DNA from: Gorsachius magnificus
Taxonomy: Eukaryota; Chordata; Aves; Pelecaniformes; Ardeidae
DNA length: 64,000 nucleotides
Assembly (NCBI GenBank): GCA_034008185.1
Contig: CM067084.1
Coordinates: 59,472,599-59,536,598, forward strand
Direction: 5' to 3'
The stretch's first letter is position 1; every line of letters starts with the position of its first letter. Below are positions 23,201-35,007 of the stretch, in pieces. The notes below the pieces were generated by a model that was not told the origin of the DNA, did no database searches, and worked only from the letters and a program-made list of their open reading frames with translations. The position numbers and the translations under genes are program-made.

Positions 23201-23673
23201 ACCATCAATTAATGCTGATGATGTACATTTACACTGTAGGCTGCTTTGTAACAGATGAAACTTCGGAGTTTGATGCAGCCTAAATGTACTGAATTGGAAA
23301 TCTTAAAGGTTTGCAAAATTAATCGAAGGCTAAAAAACCAATTAACGCCCAGAACAGAACACAAGTTGTTACTGTGATTTGTATGAAGTCTTCTGAAAAG
23401 ATTTAGTACACCTTGCCCCAGACCTTTCCTATAACTTCTGTGCTCAGCACATAGTTAAGTTGATGTCTTTGTTCTCACTGAGACTTCATAGCCCAGGCTG
23501 AATGAGTCAAGAACACTGCATTTGCTTCATGTACTTGAAACACTAATTCAATGTAAGCTTTTCTCTTCTCAAAACACAGTATGTTGTAGTATTATCAAAT
23601 TTATTGGAAATCATGTGGAATGGACCATATGAAGCCAGTGAGCTTAAATAGAAGTGTCCATTGAATAAAGACA

Positions 23674-23720
23674 GGTGTACTGATAGAAATCAGACCTGGT
23701 AGATAGGTGTACTGATAGAA
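23674..23720. repeat. Two-copy tandem repeat of about 30 bp
   Basis: AGGTGTACTGATAGAAA occurs twice, near 23675 and 23705. The second copy runs directly into the 64-bp duplicated block. Confidence 0.7.
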
Positions 23721-23784
23721 ACCCATCCTTCATGGAGGCAGCTAAGGGCTATCAAAATGTTGAAAAATACTTTAGTTATGAAAA
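23721..23784. repeat. 64-bp direct repeat, copy 1
   Basis: The 64 bases from ACCCATCC to TTATGAAAA are identical, base for base, to 25520-25583, about 1.8 kb away in the same orientation. After the block this copy continues ATGTGAG. The second copy reaches a matching ATGTGA after nine extra bases. Confidence 0.9.
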
Positions 23785-23816
23785 ATGTGAGTTATTAAAT
23801 GTTTTTCTGATGTATT

Positions 23817-23844
23817 TGATAGTCCTCCCTACAGAGGACTATCA
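23817..23844. repeat. Perfect inverted repeat
   Basis: TGATAGTCCTC and GAGGACTATCA form an 11-bp perfect stem around a 6-base loop (23828-23833). It lies 33 bases after the 64-bp duplicated block. There is no T-run or gene end to make it a terminator. Confidence 0.8.
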
Positions 23845-24787
23845 GACCATGAATTATTTCAGTGAAATTTTTTTTAGTCCAAATGCACATTATAGGAATA
23901 CATTCTAACCTCACCCCTGCAGCTAAAAGATTATGATAAATGCACTAAAATTAGTCGAGCATACTACTATCTTAATACCAAGCTTTCCATTCTTATACTG
24001 TCAGGGCTTCTATTTATATTAAAGGAAATTTTTGCCCAAGAAATGAATTATTTTGGTTTAATGTCTGAAAATTACATAACTTGATTTTAAATTTTTTTTC
24101 TTTCTTGGCTATGAATACTCAATTTTGGCAGAGTGAGAAAGCAAATTTAGTTAGAAAATAAAGTTACAAGTAATGAACAACAAAACCAAATAAGAAATCC
24201 TAATCAAAATTAAAAGTAACTCGTCTCACATTCAAGTTAAACATTCATTTAATGAAACCAAACATTCTCTGCAAAATAGGAATGTCCTGCCACAAGGCAC
24301 AAATGACTTTAAAGTGAAGATGAGCATTTGTTTTCAGCCTGTGGGAATTATTAAATAGCAATGACTGGCAATAACGTTACAATACAGAACTGGGAGTGGT
24401 AAGCAGGATCAAAAGGTTCAATGAGTTAATTTTTTTTTTTCCCCCCAAGGAAATATTTTATAGAGAAATGAATGTATACATTTATATAGAAAAGTATACC
24501 ACTTTCTTACAGCTAAACAGGAATAGAACCTTTTGGGCTAATACTTCTAGCTACTAGAAGTTTCTTGGCTACTAACAGTTTCTGACCCATACTGTGAGTT
24601 ATGACATACAAGAAAATTCTTAGGGTGAGTTTATCTGATAATTTTGTTACATATTTAGAATATGTATCCTACAAAAAATAATTAGACCCATATTTCTGTG
24701 AGTCCCAGTGCAAAATGATCCAACATACATGTGATATAGCCATCAGTCCAGTGGTAGTGGCCCTAGATAGGCGAGGCTGCCTGAGTT

Positions 24788-24816
24788 ACAATAAAATACA
24801 ATAAATACAATAAAAT
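24788..24816. repeat. ACAATAAAAT short tandem repeat, three units
   Basis: ACAATAAAAT, ACAATAAAT and ACAATAAAAT follow one another without spacer. Confidence 0.75.
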
Positions 24817-25519
24817 ATTGCTTGATGCAGTAAAATAATCTGGGATACGTTTGTATGAAAATGCACCATATAAGTTGAAACCTCCACTGACTTACGATAA
24901 AGATCTTACCATCTATTCTGCAGGTCTGACTTATCACAGGATTAAATTTGGCCTCTATGAAGCTGTGACAATTGTATCAGAAAACATGCTTTTAGACCAA
25001 GGTTGTTTGTTTTGATTGACTGTGTTCTTTATTTGTTTTTTGTTATCCTGGTGAGAATACAGAAAAGATTAAACTTTGTGAAAATTTTCAGGTGATATTT
25101 TGATTCAAATAGATTTCAGAATTGGTGAGGATATACTTTCTTTTTCTCTGATCATAGGAAATACACTTCTAAATAGGAATGGTAGCAAGTGTAATTCATC
25201 AGCTTAGTAAGAAACTCTGGTGTGTTTATTTAAACATATTTCCAAAAATCAAAAGACTGAATATTCTTGTTACTAAATTCCAGCAGCTGAGGACTTCATA
25301 AATCTTTCCTTAATTTATTTTAATTTCCATTGATTTCATTCAGCATTAACCTTATATTTGTATGTGATTCTATTCAGGAAGAATAAATGGAAGAGAGCCT
25401 GATATTTTGACAAAGTTTTTCTATATAACAAACTGAAAAAATCTTTCAGTCATGGTTAGATGCCCAACCTGACACATCTAAACTTAAACATAGATACACT
25501 GAGTCACAGTTACACTGTG

Positions 25520-25583
25520 ACCCATCCTTCATGGAGGCAGCTAAGGGCTATCAAAATGTTGAAAAATACTTTAGTTATGAAAA
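25520..25583. repeat. 64-bp direct repeat, copy 2
   Basis: Exact copy of 23721-23784. This copy sits in a 78-base segment flanked on both sides by ACACTGTG (25512-25519 and 25598-25605), as if inserted with an 8-bp duplication. The left flank is itself a hairpin, TCACAGT TAC ACTGTGA at 25504-25520. The segment has no terminal inverted repeats and no coding capacity. Confidence 0.85.
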
Positions 25584-28500
25584 CGAAACTGAATGTGACA
25601 CTGTGTGAATTCAATCAAAAGCAAGGAAGTTAGAGAGGAATATAGCTGCCCATGAGCTGTGTTACTAGGCTGAACCATGTCTATTTCTGAAATTCACTGC
25701 AAAGGTGAGGAGAAAAATCTGAAAAGCTACTTTCAATTTTGATTTGAACATTTTAAGCTTTATTTAAGCTTAAGTCTTTTGATATACACAGTGTATTAAT
25801 GTGATAACTTTACTGTCATATTAAAAGGTCCATATTTTTTAATCAGGGGCTGGTTGTATTATACACAACTGAGGCAGAATGATTGGTTATAAATTTCTAT
25901 ATCATAAACTCTTTGGAAAATGAAAATATTAAAAAATAAAACCCAGAAAAAAATAAGTTTAACGGATCTCCTTTTAACAAATTCTGTCATTCCTACTCTC
26001 TATTTCTACAGCAGAGAATTTGTTACTTGCCTTAGAGTCTTTAACTGACATAAAATCCAGTTATATACGTGAAGGACCCACATTAGAAAGGTATATATCT
26101 TGAGGTTTTTTCATTTGTTTATGTGGGATGTGGTTGGTTTTTTTATTTGTTTATTTAAAGCCTGCTCCCCTTTCTTTTCAAAACAGGATTCATTCAAGAG
26201 CTGATGAAAAATGTATCTTTTATTTTTGTAGTTTCTCCCCCACATAAGCAAGTAAGCAATCTCTTGGTTCAGTAACTGTAAAGCAACAGGCACTACTGCA
26301 ATCTAGATAGCCGTAACTGAATCCTGACTTTGCTTCGCTGGTCTTGAAAAACCCTAGACTGGGTCTTTCTGCTTTTCGCTGAGAGGCATTTCTACAGGAA
26401 CCTGGTTCCTCCTGAGCCTTTTCAGGATTCTTACACCCTCTACAAGGGTACACCTTTCCAGTGAGCTCAAGTTTGAGATGCCTCTCATCCTCTCACAAAC
26501 TTCTCGCTTGCTAACATCTGTCAAGGGAGACTTCTTTGGCCAAGCAGCTCACATGGCTGCCAGCTTAGTGGCAGCGTGCCTCACTGGCATTTGAGCTGCC
26601 TGAATTTGAGCAATCCTATGCTAAATTAATCAGTAATATGTAAAATGGCCTTTCTTCTTAACCCATAGTACGTAAGAGACTTTGAAAAGCCTTATTGATA
26701 GTCTCTGGGCAATTCATTATGCTGTAATGAACATCATTCCTGTCTATGTCCTGTCCTGTTTCCTTTCGTGAGAACCAATATGAGACACAACTTCCTCTTA
26801 CAAAACACCGTCAGCTCTTCCCCATTCTATGAGACATCTACCTATTCTTTATTGCATTCTCTAGCAGTTCAGCTAGGCTCACTGGGACACAGTTTCCCGA
26901 CCAATATCTTGGAACTGTTTTTTAAAAAAGAGAAAGCAGCATGTTTACCATCTACCATGTCTCTGGCATTTCTAGTAGTGAGGCATTTTTCTGAAAAGTC
27001 ATGACAAAGTAATATCTACTTTACCCTGTTGGAATCACTATATATTCTCTCATTGTAGTATTTTTTGCCTCTGTAACTGTCTGGTGTTCATAGAAAAGGG
27101 TCTTGAAGCTCATAATCTGGAATTCTTTTATTCAGAAAATGTTCCTATCTTAAACATATTGTCAATCTCTGAAAAGTTGCATGTTTATAGTTTACAAAGA
27201 AGCATTAGAACAATATTGGGAACTGACTTTTCCAAGTCAGAATGACTCACAAGTCTGTCTTACAAGTTCAGAATGTGAGAAACAGATTCTCAAGGATCTA
27301 GTTCCTCTAGGTGGTTAGTTTCATTGTTTGTTTGGGGGTTTTTGTTTTTGTTGGTTTTGGACTTCTGATTTCTTCCCAATATTCTTTTGTTCAGGTTATT
27401 TACTCATTCTACTTCCATTTATTCTGGAAAAAGATATTGATTTACATATTAGAAAAGTTTTTATAGTACTAGATTGAGTGGAATGTGTTTCTCTACATGT
27501 AAAGTCTGACATTGAAGTGGGAATTATTAACAATGTTCACCAGCAGCATGTCAGTTAAAAGCCTCTAAAGAAAGACTGCAGTGAAAAAATGAAACAAATC
27601 ACTTCATCATCTACAAGCAAACCTGAATTATTACACAGTAATGTATTAATTCTTATATATTGTAAAAAGACATTTTCTGCAGCTTAAAAACTTTGAACAA
27701 ATTACATACAGCCAGCCTTATTATATGCCTACTCCCTCCAAATACATTTGGTCTGATTTTCTTTTTTCCTAAATATTTATAAGTAGGCAAAGGGGAAGGT
27801 GAAAGTTTGAAGACAATTTGTGAAATGGTTTTTGAATTACAGGCCAAAAAATGAAGCCTGTTGTGAAATGATGACCTTTGTCCAATGTTCTTTGTCTCCT
27901 CAGTGCTTGAAAACTGCTTATTATTAGTCCTTTAGATTTCTTCTGTACTTAAATCTGTTTGAAGTCATTCAGAGGCTATTCTTGAGTAAAAGTATTCGAA
28001 ATTAATTAAAGTAAGGCTTATGTTTTTGTACCATTCTTGTTGCCATTTCTTGGGTAGTTGCATGCTTGTAAGTGCTACCAGGAGAAACCTTTTCTGGAAA
28101 ACAGGAACATATTTGGGGGGGAGTATTTTTATTGTTACTGGCTTTAGTAGAAAGAAAATCTGGCAAATTTCCTTTGTTTCTATTCCCAAAGGAGAAGGAA
28201 CACATGGCTCTAGCTAATGTGGTCTTTTTAAAGTCATGAAATAGGCCTGTGTTTCTGAAAAATGAAGGTGAAAATTTAGTTTCACCCTTGCAGGTGTTGC
28301 TATAATTTAAATGTTGTAATATAGTTTAATGTTATAGTATAAACACCTTATTTACCAGTCAATCCCACTGTCAGTGTAACTTCTATCTTCCCTATAATTC
28401 CAAAAAGACACTTTCAAATTATAAACCAAGGTGACTAGAGTTTTTTCTGGAAAAGGTGAATAAATCTTATTATAAAACTTCCTGTTTTGAAGCTGTTTGC

Positions 28501-30639
28501 TCTAAGACAATGACAACTAGCCAACATTTTTGAAAAAGAAATTGTTAGAAAATTACATTAGAAATTTATTCACTGACACAATTTTCTTCTCAAAATCTTT
28601 ATTCTACCAATTAAATAACTGAAATGTAATGTTTGCGTCATACCAGTTTATATCACAGCATCATAGTATCATCGTGGCATCTGAAAATCTTTCATGAAAG
28701 GGAAATCAGTTATTGAATGTAATTTATTTGTTCTTTTGACTTACCTTAAAATATAGGTTTACTGAAGTCTTTCTTACATTCATATTTACCTGCCTTAATA
28801 AATTCCCTGCCCTCCTCAGTTTCTTCCTTCTACCTGATGCTTACCCTGTTTCTCAGTTTTCTCTACATTACACAGCAGAGAAAGGACTGACAGCAGAATG
28901 TCTAGACTAACAAACTACTGGCTATGCCTAAATCTGAAATCAGTCCTCACTCCTGTTACCTGCTTGGCTGCACCATATGTACAAAGCATGTCTGTTGCTG
29001 CTATGAGTATATATATGAGAGAGTATAGACAGGAAAATGCAGAAAAGGCTCACTGTGGGGAAAAAAATGAATAGTCCTCCCTCTCTGTATGAGGATTTCT
29101 CCACTAGTAAAGGAGAAGGTTATGTAAAATAATTATTCACATAACTTTTCATTATATGTTTTGAAATATATAAAGGCTATTTAAGTCCTAAAGAACCATT
29201 TCATTACCAGTAGATAGAAGAATTTAACCTTTTTCAGCCTTGATCTTTGTTTGATGGCCAGAAGACCGGCCTCACTAAGAACAGCAGATAAGAGAGTAGT
29301 GTGAGTGTAGCCAGTTTGTGTGAAAAGAAAATCTAAAACTGCCTGAAAGGGCATTTGGCTAACATTGATATGACTGAGAACTGAAGATGGCCATCAAATG
29401 TTCTGGAAGAAGGTGTGCATGGCCGTGTGTTTGTGTGTGTGGTTAAAGCTTTTGTGGGTAAGTTGTAGGAGACTCTTTAGAAGGCTGTAGGTGTTATCAA
29501 TTCATAACACTTGAAGTGAGAGATTTTTCCTTGCAACAGTAGGCAAATTTAACCATTGGTTTACACAAGAAGAGAAATAAACCCTAGCACTGAAAAACCT
29601 AATTCATTATGTGTTTCCTACCTGCAGTAGTAAGTGAAGTATGGTGAAGCTGGTTTCAGTTTCCAGTAATTTACTGTTTATATTTTTGTATATGCTAACA
29701 TATTTATGAAAGGCTCCTATTTTTGGCCCAAATTTCAACTTTTTAATATGTAGCAATGCTAGCTTTTTCAATGTTATGACTGTGAATTTAAAAGAATTTT
29801 ACACATTCTGTACCTGTGTGCCTAATTCAAGTGCCTTGTGAGAGAATAATAAATCAATGTGCTTTATCCAGTGGGATGTGCAACCAAATAAGAACAAGCA
29901 GTTCTATTATAGTTAAGTGGCTAATAGTCTAAATTACTACTGTCTGTTTACTACAATAATATTGACCTTATACAGTCTGACTGTCCCCCTAACTCTTAGA
30001 TTGTAAAAAAAGAATAATTAGAGAGAAGGAACATGTTTACTTTAATAATAGATTCCACCTCAGATACATTTGTGTTAAGCATTTTGCACCTGAATCTAAG
30101 CCTTGTTAGCATAAATTTCATTAAGTGCTCTTCTGCTTCCGTGCCAAAGAGAGGCAGAACGTATTTTAGATTAAGCAGTAAGTTTGTACAGCCAATTCAT
30201 AGTAGGTAATAAAAATGCTGAAAATAAGCAAGTCTGGAATCAACAACTGGGAAAAGAATATAGCAGTGATGAAAAAATTGAGAACAATGATGACAGGCTT
30301 TTTATAAAACAGCTCCATGCTTCCACATCACAAAAGATCAAGAAATATTAAAGAAAGAGGTCTTAACATCAGTGGAACAAAAGCAATCAAAAATATTACT
30401 TAGTAAGCTTATACTAGAGGGGGTTTGTTTGTTTGTTTTATAATAGCTGTGGTTTTTTCTCCAGTCTCCTGAAAATTAATTGCAAGTTGTTTCTAAGATA
30501 CAATTACTGACTGTGCTACTTTTTCCATGGACAGCTAACTGAATTTGACAGTGCTTTCTTTCTAGCACTTTCCAGTCACTTGTCACAGTGTTGGGGTTCT
30601 GTTTGTTTTATCTTTTTCTGTGAATGTATACTTCAGTTT

Positions 30640-30915
30640 TCCTGAAGTTTGTGTTGTGAATGAAATTTGGCAGGCTTTTGAAGACAATTACTTGAATTCA
30701 ACCAAAGGCAACAGGAGACCTGCACGCATGAGCAAGGAGCTCCTGAATGAGCTCGGATGTACAAAGGAGGCATACAAGAGGTGGAAGGAGGGGCAGGTGA
30801 CCCAGGAGAAGTATACAGATGCTGTCCAGTCCTGTGGGGATGGGGTTAGAAAAGCCAAGGACAACCTGGAGTTAAATTTGGTGAGGAATAAGAAAGGCAA
30901 CAAACAGGATTCTAA
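30640..30915 (+). mobile_element. CR1 LINE internal fragment (ORF2 linker region)
   Basis: The plus strand encodes the stretch between endonuclease and reverse transcriptase of CR1 ORF2. It reads WQAFEDNYL, then GNRRPARMSKELLNELG, KRWKEGQVTQEKYTDAV and GVRKAKDNLELNLVRNKKGN. Compared with the two large copies it lacks about eleven residues between WQAFEDNYL and the RRPA block. Both ends of the element are missing, and about 2 kb of 3' sequence should follow but does not. The frame is still open, which is chance or relative youth. Confidence 0.85.
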
Positions 30916-31455
30916 AGTACATAACATTCAGATATGCAATTTTATGAAAATTATTGAAAAGCTGGAGCAAAAGAGCTCTTGACAAAAATATTATTCTGTT
31001 TGAGAGGGCCTAACTGTATTATTTTCTTCTTTTCTTTTCTTTTTCTAATAGCCTTAAACAAATTGCTTTTACTTTGTTCCTGAATTATTCTTCATGCTTG
31101 CCAATCCTGCTAGGAGTCTCATAAGAATCGAGTTAAGTTTTCAAGAGACTTCTGAAAGTGAAGCAGTGTTGTCCCACAAGAGGAGCTCAGAGAGGGTAGT
31201 TTTTGTTTGAAAGATACAATCTAGAGAGGTATTAGAGTGAGAAGTTATCATCTACATGACACTGTGTCATATACACATTGAGAAAATAGTAGTCACTTCA
31301 AATTAGGAAAGCCCAATAATTTGAGAAGCACAAAATAATGTTCTTTTGCAGTTGTGACAAACTCCCTGGTTTTACTGAATGCAGAGAAGATTTAGACAAA
31401 AGCTTGAAATAAGGCAAACAGGTGGCCAAAAATAGAGGAGGAATATTATTTCTTT
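30916..31455. other. Unassigned stretch between two CR1 fragments
   Basis: AT-rich with a short CT run near 31027-31045. No gene or element recognised. Confidence 0.5.
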
Positions 31456-31690
31456 GAATTACAGAATTAGAGAGTAATTTGTGTTTTAAAGGAGATGTGG
31501 AGGTCATCTCATCTAACCTCCTCCTCATATTGGGTCTATCTGAAGCAGGTTGCTCAGGGTCTTGCCTAGGTGAGTTCTGAGCACCTCCAGAAATATAGAT
31601 CCTCAAAACTCCCACAGTTTTGGGTTTTTTTTGAGCATCCTCTTCCAGCATTTGATCACCATCAGGGAGAAAATGTCTCAATGCAGAATT
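31456..31690 (-). mobile_element. CR1 LINE 3' fragment, old
   Basis: From the plus strand the order is GGAGGTCATCTCATCTAACC, then GAAGCAGGTTGCTCAGGG, GAGCACCTCCAGAAATATAG and CATTTGATCACCATCAGGGA. This is the reversed CR1 3' UTR and ORF2 C-terminal end. Divergence is high and there is no open frame. Confidence 0.8.
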
Positions 31691-33942
31691 TTTTGTGGTG
31701 CCTGTTTGACCTTTTGTAATATGTTTATGTCCTTGACTACAAGACTGCCAGGAAACTCAAACAGATTCTAGTAGCAAAAGAGGCAGCTGGGTCTGATCTA
31801 GAGCATTTTCCGTAAGTGTGCAATTGTGTAAGAGGCAGAAGAGAGTGATACCAGTGAAGAAGAAATGGTAGAATTTAGCAGGATTCAAATACATTAAAAA
31901 ACTTACCATGGTTTATTCCTCTGGTAACCCTATAAAAATCTAACTATAGCTTTCAATAAACACTTTATTCTTTCAAGAAACAAGGCTGCTATTTTTTTAA
32001 AGACTCTAAGTCAGAACTGGCTATATATTTTTTGGGAGGCAGGGTCCTTTCACTGTTAATTATGTTGTAAGAAGCAACCTGATTCCAGTCAATACACCAA
32101 AGACACTGCTTTGGAGCTTTTGCTCAGTTGTGTGCTTTTTGCTATCAGTCAGTATATTGCAGTGGTGAATAAGATGTAAACTGTCCCTTTTTCTAGAGAT
32201 TCCACTAGCAGCAAAACATATTTAATGACATTCCTCAACAGCAGTTTGTTTTATGAGAAAACTAGCATTGATTTTCTGACAAATATGCCAATCTTCCATA
32301 AAAATCAGTACCACTAGCAAAAGGATTGAAGATGCAAAGCAGAGCATACACAAGTGTAAAATCAGGTTAGCGCTTCAATATTTATTCCAATTTGATTAAA
32401 CTATAGTACCATTTACTTTCTGTGCCAGCTGATAGAATCTGTTTTTTAATGGAAAATATTAAGCGTATTATTTTTGGAATCTCCATTGCTAAAACAAATG
32501 TTGCCAGTCCTAATCATTTAACATTTTCTGTATGGCAAATGAAAATTATTCTCTTGACATTTTGACCTTTTGATACCCAAAATAGAAATTTGACAATAGA
32601 ATGCTATAATTCTTTAGCAATTTCTGCAAAACTTTCAAACATCAAGACTCAAATTTTAAACATTTATGAGAAATGTTTTGTTAAGAAACTAAAATGACAA
32701 ATATTTTTCTTTTTTCCAAATGGAAAATTTTGGTTTTCTATCCTTAAAATATTTTTAATCTATTCAGTAGGATATTAGACCACATTTACCTTTCAGCATG
32801 TACTTTCAAATAATTCAAGTCTGGTTTTCCATTGTCTGCTGGCCATGGAAAAGACTCATAATGAAATGTGTTTTCCTGTTGATAAATATGATTTATGCAT
32901 GTAGCCATAAATGTGTGTATATATATTTTAGCCAGGAATGGGGAAATAAAAATGGTTCTAGGCTTTAAACTGCAACCAACAAGATTTTGTCTGTATTCTT
33001 GCAAGGGAAAATGAGGCTAATATTGAAAAGAATTTGATGTTTGAGCACTTCAATAAAGTGTAACTTACTATTTTCTTTTGGGGAATTCTGAAATATTTTA
33101 TAATGAAAGAAGTTTTCACAACAAAATGTTTGGACATTTTTTCATGCTACTTCTATAATTGCAAACTTTATTTTTTTCCTTAATTTTTAACATATCTTCA
33201 ATTTATATTAATACAAAGACTAAAATGCTATGTAAGGGATAGAAACTACACTTTTTTATTCAATGCTCTGTTAAATATTTAGTGGATTGGTTTGGAATTA
33301 TTTTGATACATGTATAGCTTTTTGTGGTTTAGTTTTCATCATTACATAAAGGTTTTATGTAGCAAAAGTGTGGAGGCTAATTCTGACATAGCCTCCAGTT
33401 ATCTTCTGCAAGGTTTATGGAAGGGTCAACATTCAGACTAACATGCTTGAGTCAGGTAACTGAAAAAAAATCTTCAGAAATTTTGTCTGCATAGGGTCCT
33501 GTAGGGCAACCTTGTGGAAGTCATATTTTAGTCATATTTACATATTTGAGTATGTTGAAATAGCAAGAAACAAAGGCAATATTACTTTAGCTTCCTATCC
33601 ATATGGACACTGAATCTGAGAGCAACTGAATGAAATTTCAGTGCAGTACTTGGAGAAGAATGCCTGTATTTTTTCCTGTTGTGATTTATAGACCTCAGTT
33701 TTCAACACAATACAATCCTGCCTGTAGACCTAAAGCTATTCCCAGTTAAATTAAGTTGAAGAATCTGTAACCAATGGAATGTGGATTTTTAAATTTTTTA
33801 GTTCTCTTGTACAAATATTAATCACATTTTCTTAGCTTATGGCAGTTTTACACCTGCTTTTGATTAAATTACAATAAAATCTGCATATTTGGTTGTAAAT
33901 TGGGATGAGAGGAGTACATTTTGTCATCTGCATGACAAAGCA
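31691..33942. other. AT-rich non-coding stretch
   Basis: Nothing recognisable. It shows homopolymer-rich unique sequence up to the LTR edge. Confidence 0.55.
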
Positions 33943-34299
33943 TGTTATTGTGTTTGGTTTTGCATGGCAAGGTTTTGGTAGCAGTAGGGGGAGCAGGGCT
34001 ACAGGGATGGCTTCTGTGAGAAGCTGCCAGAAGCTTCCCCCGTGTTCAATAGAGTCAATGTCAGCTGGCTCCAAGGTGGACCCACTACTGGCCAAGGCCA
34101 AGCCAATCAATGATGGTGGTAGTGCCTCAGGGATAACTTATTTAAGAAGGGGGAAAAAAATCCCTGCAGGGAACAGCAGCTGGAGAGAGAGAAGTGAGAG
34201 GATGTGAGAGAAAACAGCCCTGCAGACACCCAGGTCAGTGCAGAAGGAGGGGGATGAGGTGCCCTAGGTGCCAGAGCAGAGATTCCCCTGCAGCCTGTG

Positions 34300-34620
34300 G
34301 TGAAGACCATGGTGAGGCAGGCTGTCCCCCTGCAACCCATGGAGGTCCGTGGTGGAGCAGATCTCCACCTGCACCATGGAGGACTCCATGCTGGACAGGG
34401 CATGTGGCCAGGAGGCATGACCCCGGCAGTGTGGAGAGGAGCCCTTTCCCCTGCGGGAGCAGTCTGCTCCTGAAGGACTGCACCCCATGGAAAGGATGGG
34501 CCCACACTGGAGCAGTTTGTGAAGAACTGCAGCCTGTGGGAAGGACCCCATGGTGGAGAAGTTCATGGAGGACTGTCTGCCATGAGAGGGACACCAGGGC
34601 AGAGCAGGGGAAGAGTGAGG
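34300..34620 (+). repeat. Degenerate internal tandem repeats of the LTR
   Basis: Units with the core CCATGGAGGnC.nnnnTGGAGCAG recur with spacing of roughly 50-70 bases, for example near 34339, 34374, 34486 and 34549. The CCATGG core is palindromic, so the pattern shows on both strands. Confidence 0.6.
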
Positions 34621-34816
34621 AGGAAAGAGCAGCAGAGACAAGGTTGGATGAACTGACCGCAACCACCATTCCCTGTCCCCCTGTGCCACTCAGGGGAAGG
34701 AGGTAGAGAAAATCAGGAGTAAAGTTGAGCCTGGGAAGAAGGGAGGAGTGGGGGGATGGTGTTTTAAGATTCAGTTGGGGTTTTTTATTCTCTCCTTCTC
34801 TGATTTGAAGTTTAGT

Positions 34817-34822
34817 AATAAA
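34817..34822 (+). terminator. Polyadenylation signal of the 1-kb LTR
   Basis: AATAAA lies in AGTAATAAATTAAAC, about 190 bases before the LTR right edge, the expected place at the end of R. Confidence 0.55.
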
Positions 34823-35007
34823 TTAAACTAATTTTACCAGGTTGAGTCTGTTTTGCCCATGACAGTAACTAGCGAATGATCTCTCCCTGGCCTTACCTCA
34901 ACCCACAAGCCTTTCGAGATATATTTTTCTCTCCCCTGTCCTGTTGAAGAGGGAAGTGATAGAGTAGCTTTGGGCACCTGGCATCCAGCTAAGGTCAACC
35001 CATCACA

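Larger units (their letters stand above)
20251..30639. other. Long AT-rich non-coding stretch
   Basis: Ten kilobases without a recognisable gene or transposon. Local structures are listed separately (23674-23844, 24788-24816, 25504-25605). Others noticed are a T-run followed by a C-run at 24431-24448, a T/G-rich run at 27328-27362 and a GTTT microsatellite near 30425-30438. The segment 26260-26620 is less AT-rich than its flanks and may be a remnant of something older, but I could not identify it. Confidence 0.5.
33943..35007 (+). mobile_element. Solo LTR, about 1 kb
   Basis: This is a GC-richer, LTR-like block on the plus strand. The left edge has TGTTATTGTGTTTGGTTTTG; the exact first base is one of the TG at 33943, 33949 or 33951. 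Inside are a TTATTTAAG TATA-like box (34138-34146) and a long central part built of degenerate CCCATGGAGG / GGTGGAGCAG units (34300-34600). AATAAA follows at 34817-34822. The right edge reads CAACCCATCACA. The layout and wording match a solo LTR family I recall as widespread in birds, probably ERVL-like. No retroviral genes adjoin it. Target duplications are not clear, so the edges are approximate. Open frames of up to 170 codons in several phases reflect the purine-rich internal repeats, not genes. Confidence 0.8.

Noticed and set aside
23817..23844. A microRNA precursor hairpin
   Set aside because: The stem is only 11 bp with no extended pairing on either side, far shorter than a pre-miRNA.
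25512..25605. A hAT-type DNA transposon (8-bp flanking repeat)
   Set aside because: The segment is only 78 bases, has no terminal inverted repeats and shares its body with a copy that lacks such flanks.
26220..26453. A 77-codon minus-strand frame with several Cys
   Set aside because: No splice or start context, no family resemblance, and the spacing of Cys does not form a known motif.
34107..34706. Overlapping open frames of 100 to 170 codons on both strands
   Set aside because: They lie inside an LTR built of degenerate purine-rich repeats with a palindromic core. Stop-free frames appear in several phases at once and none resembles a protein.
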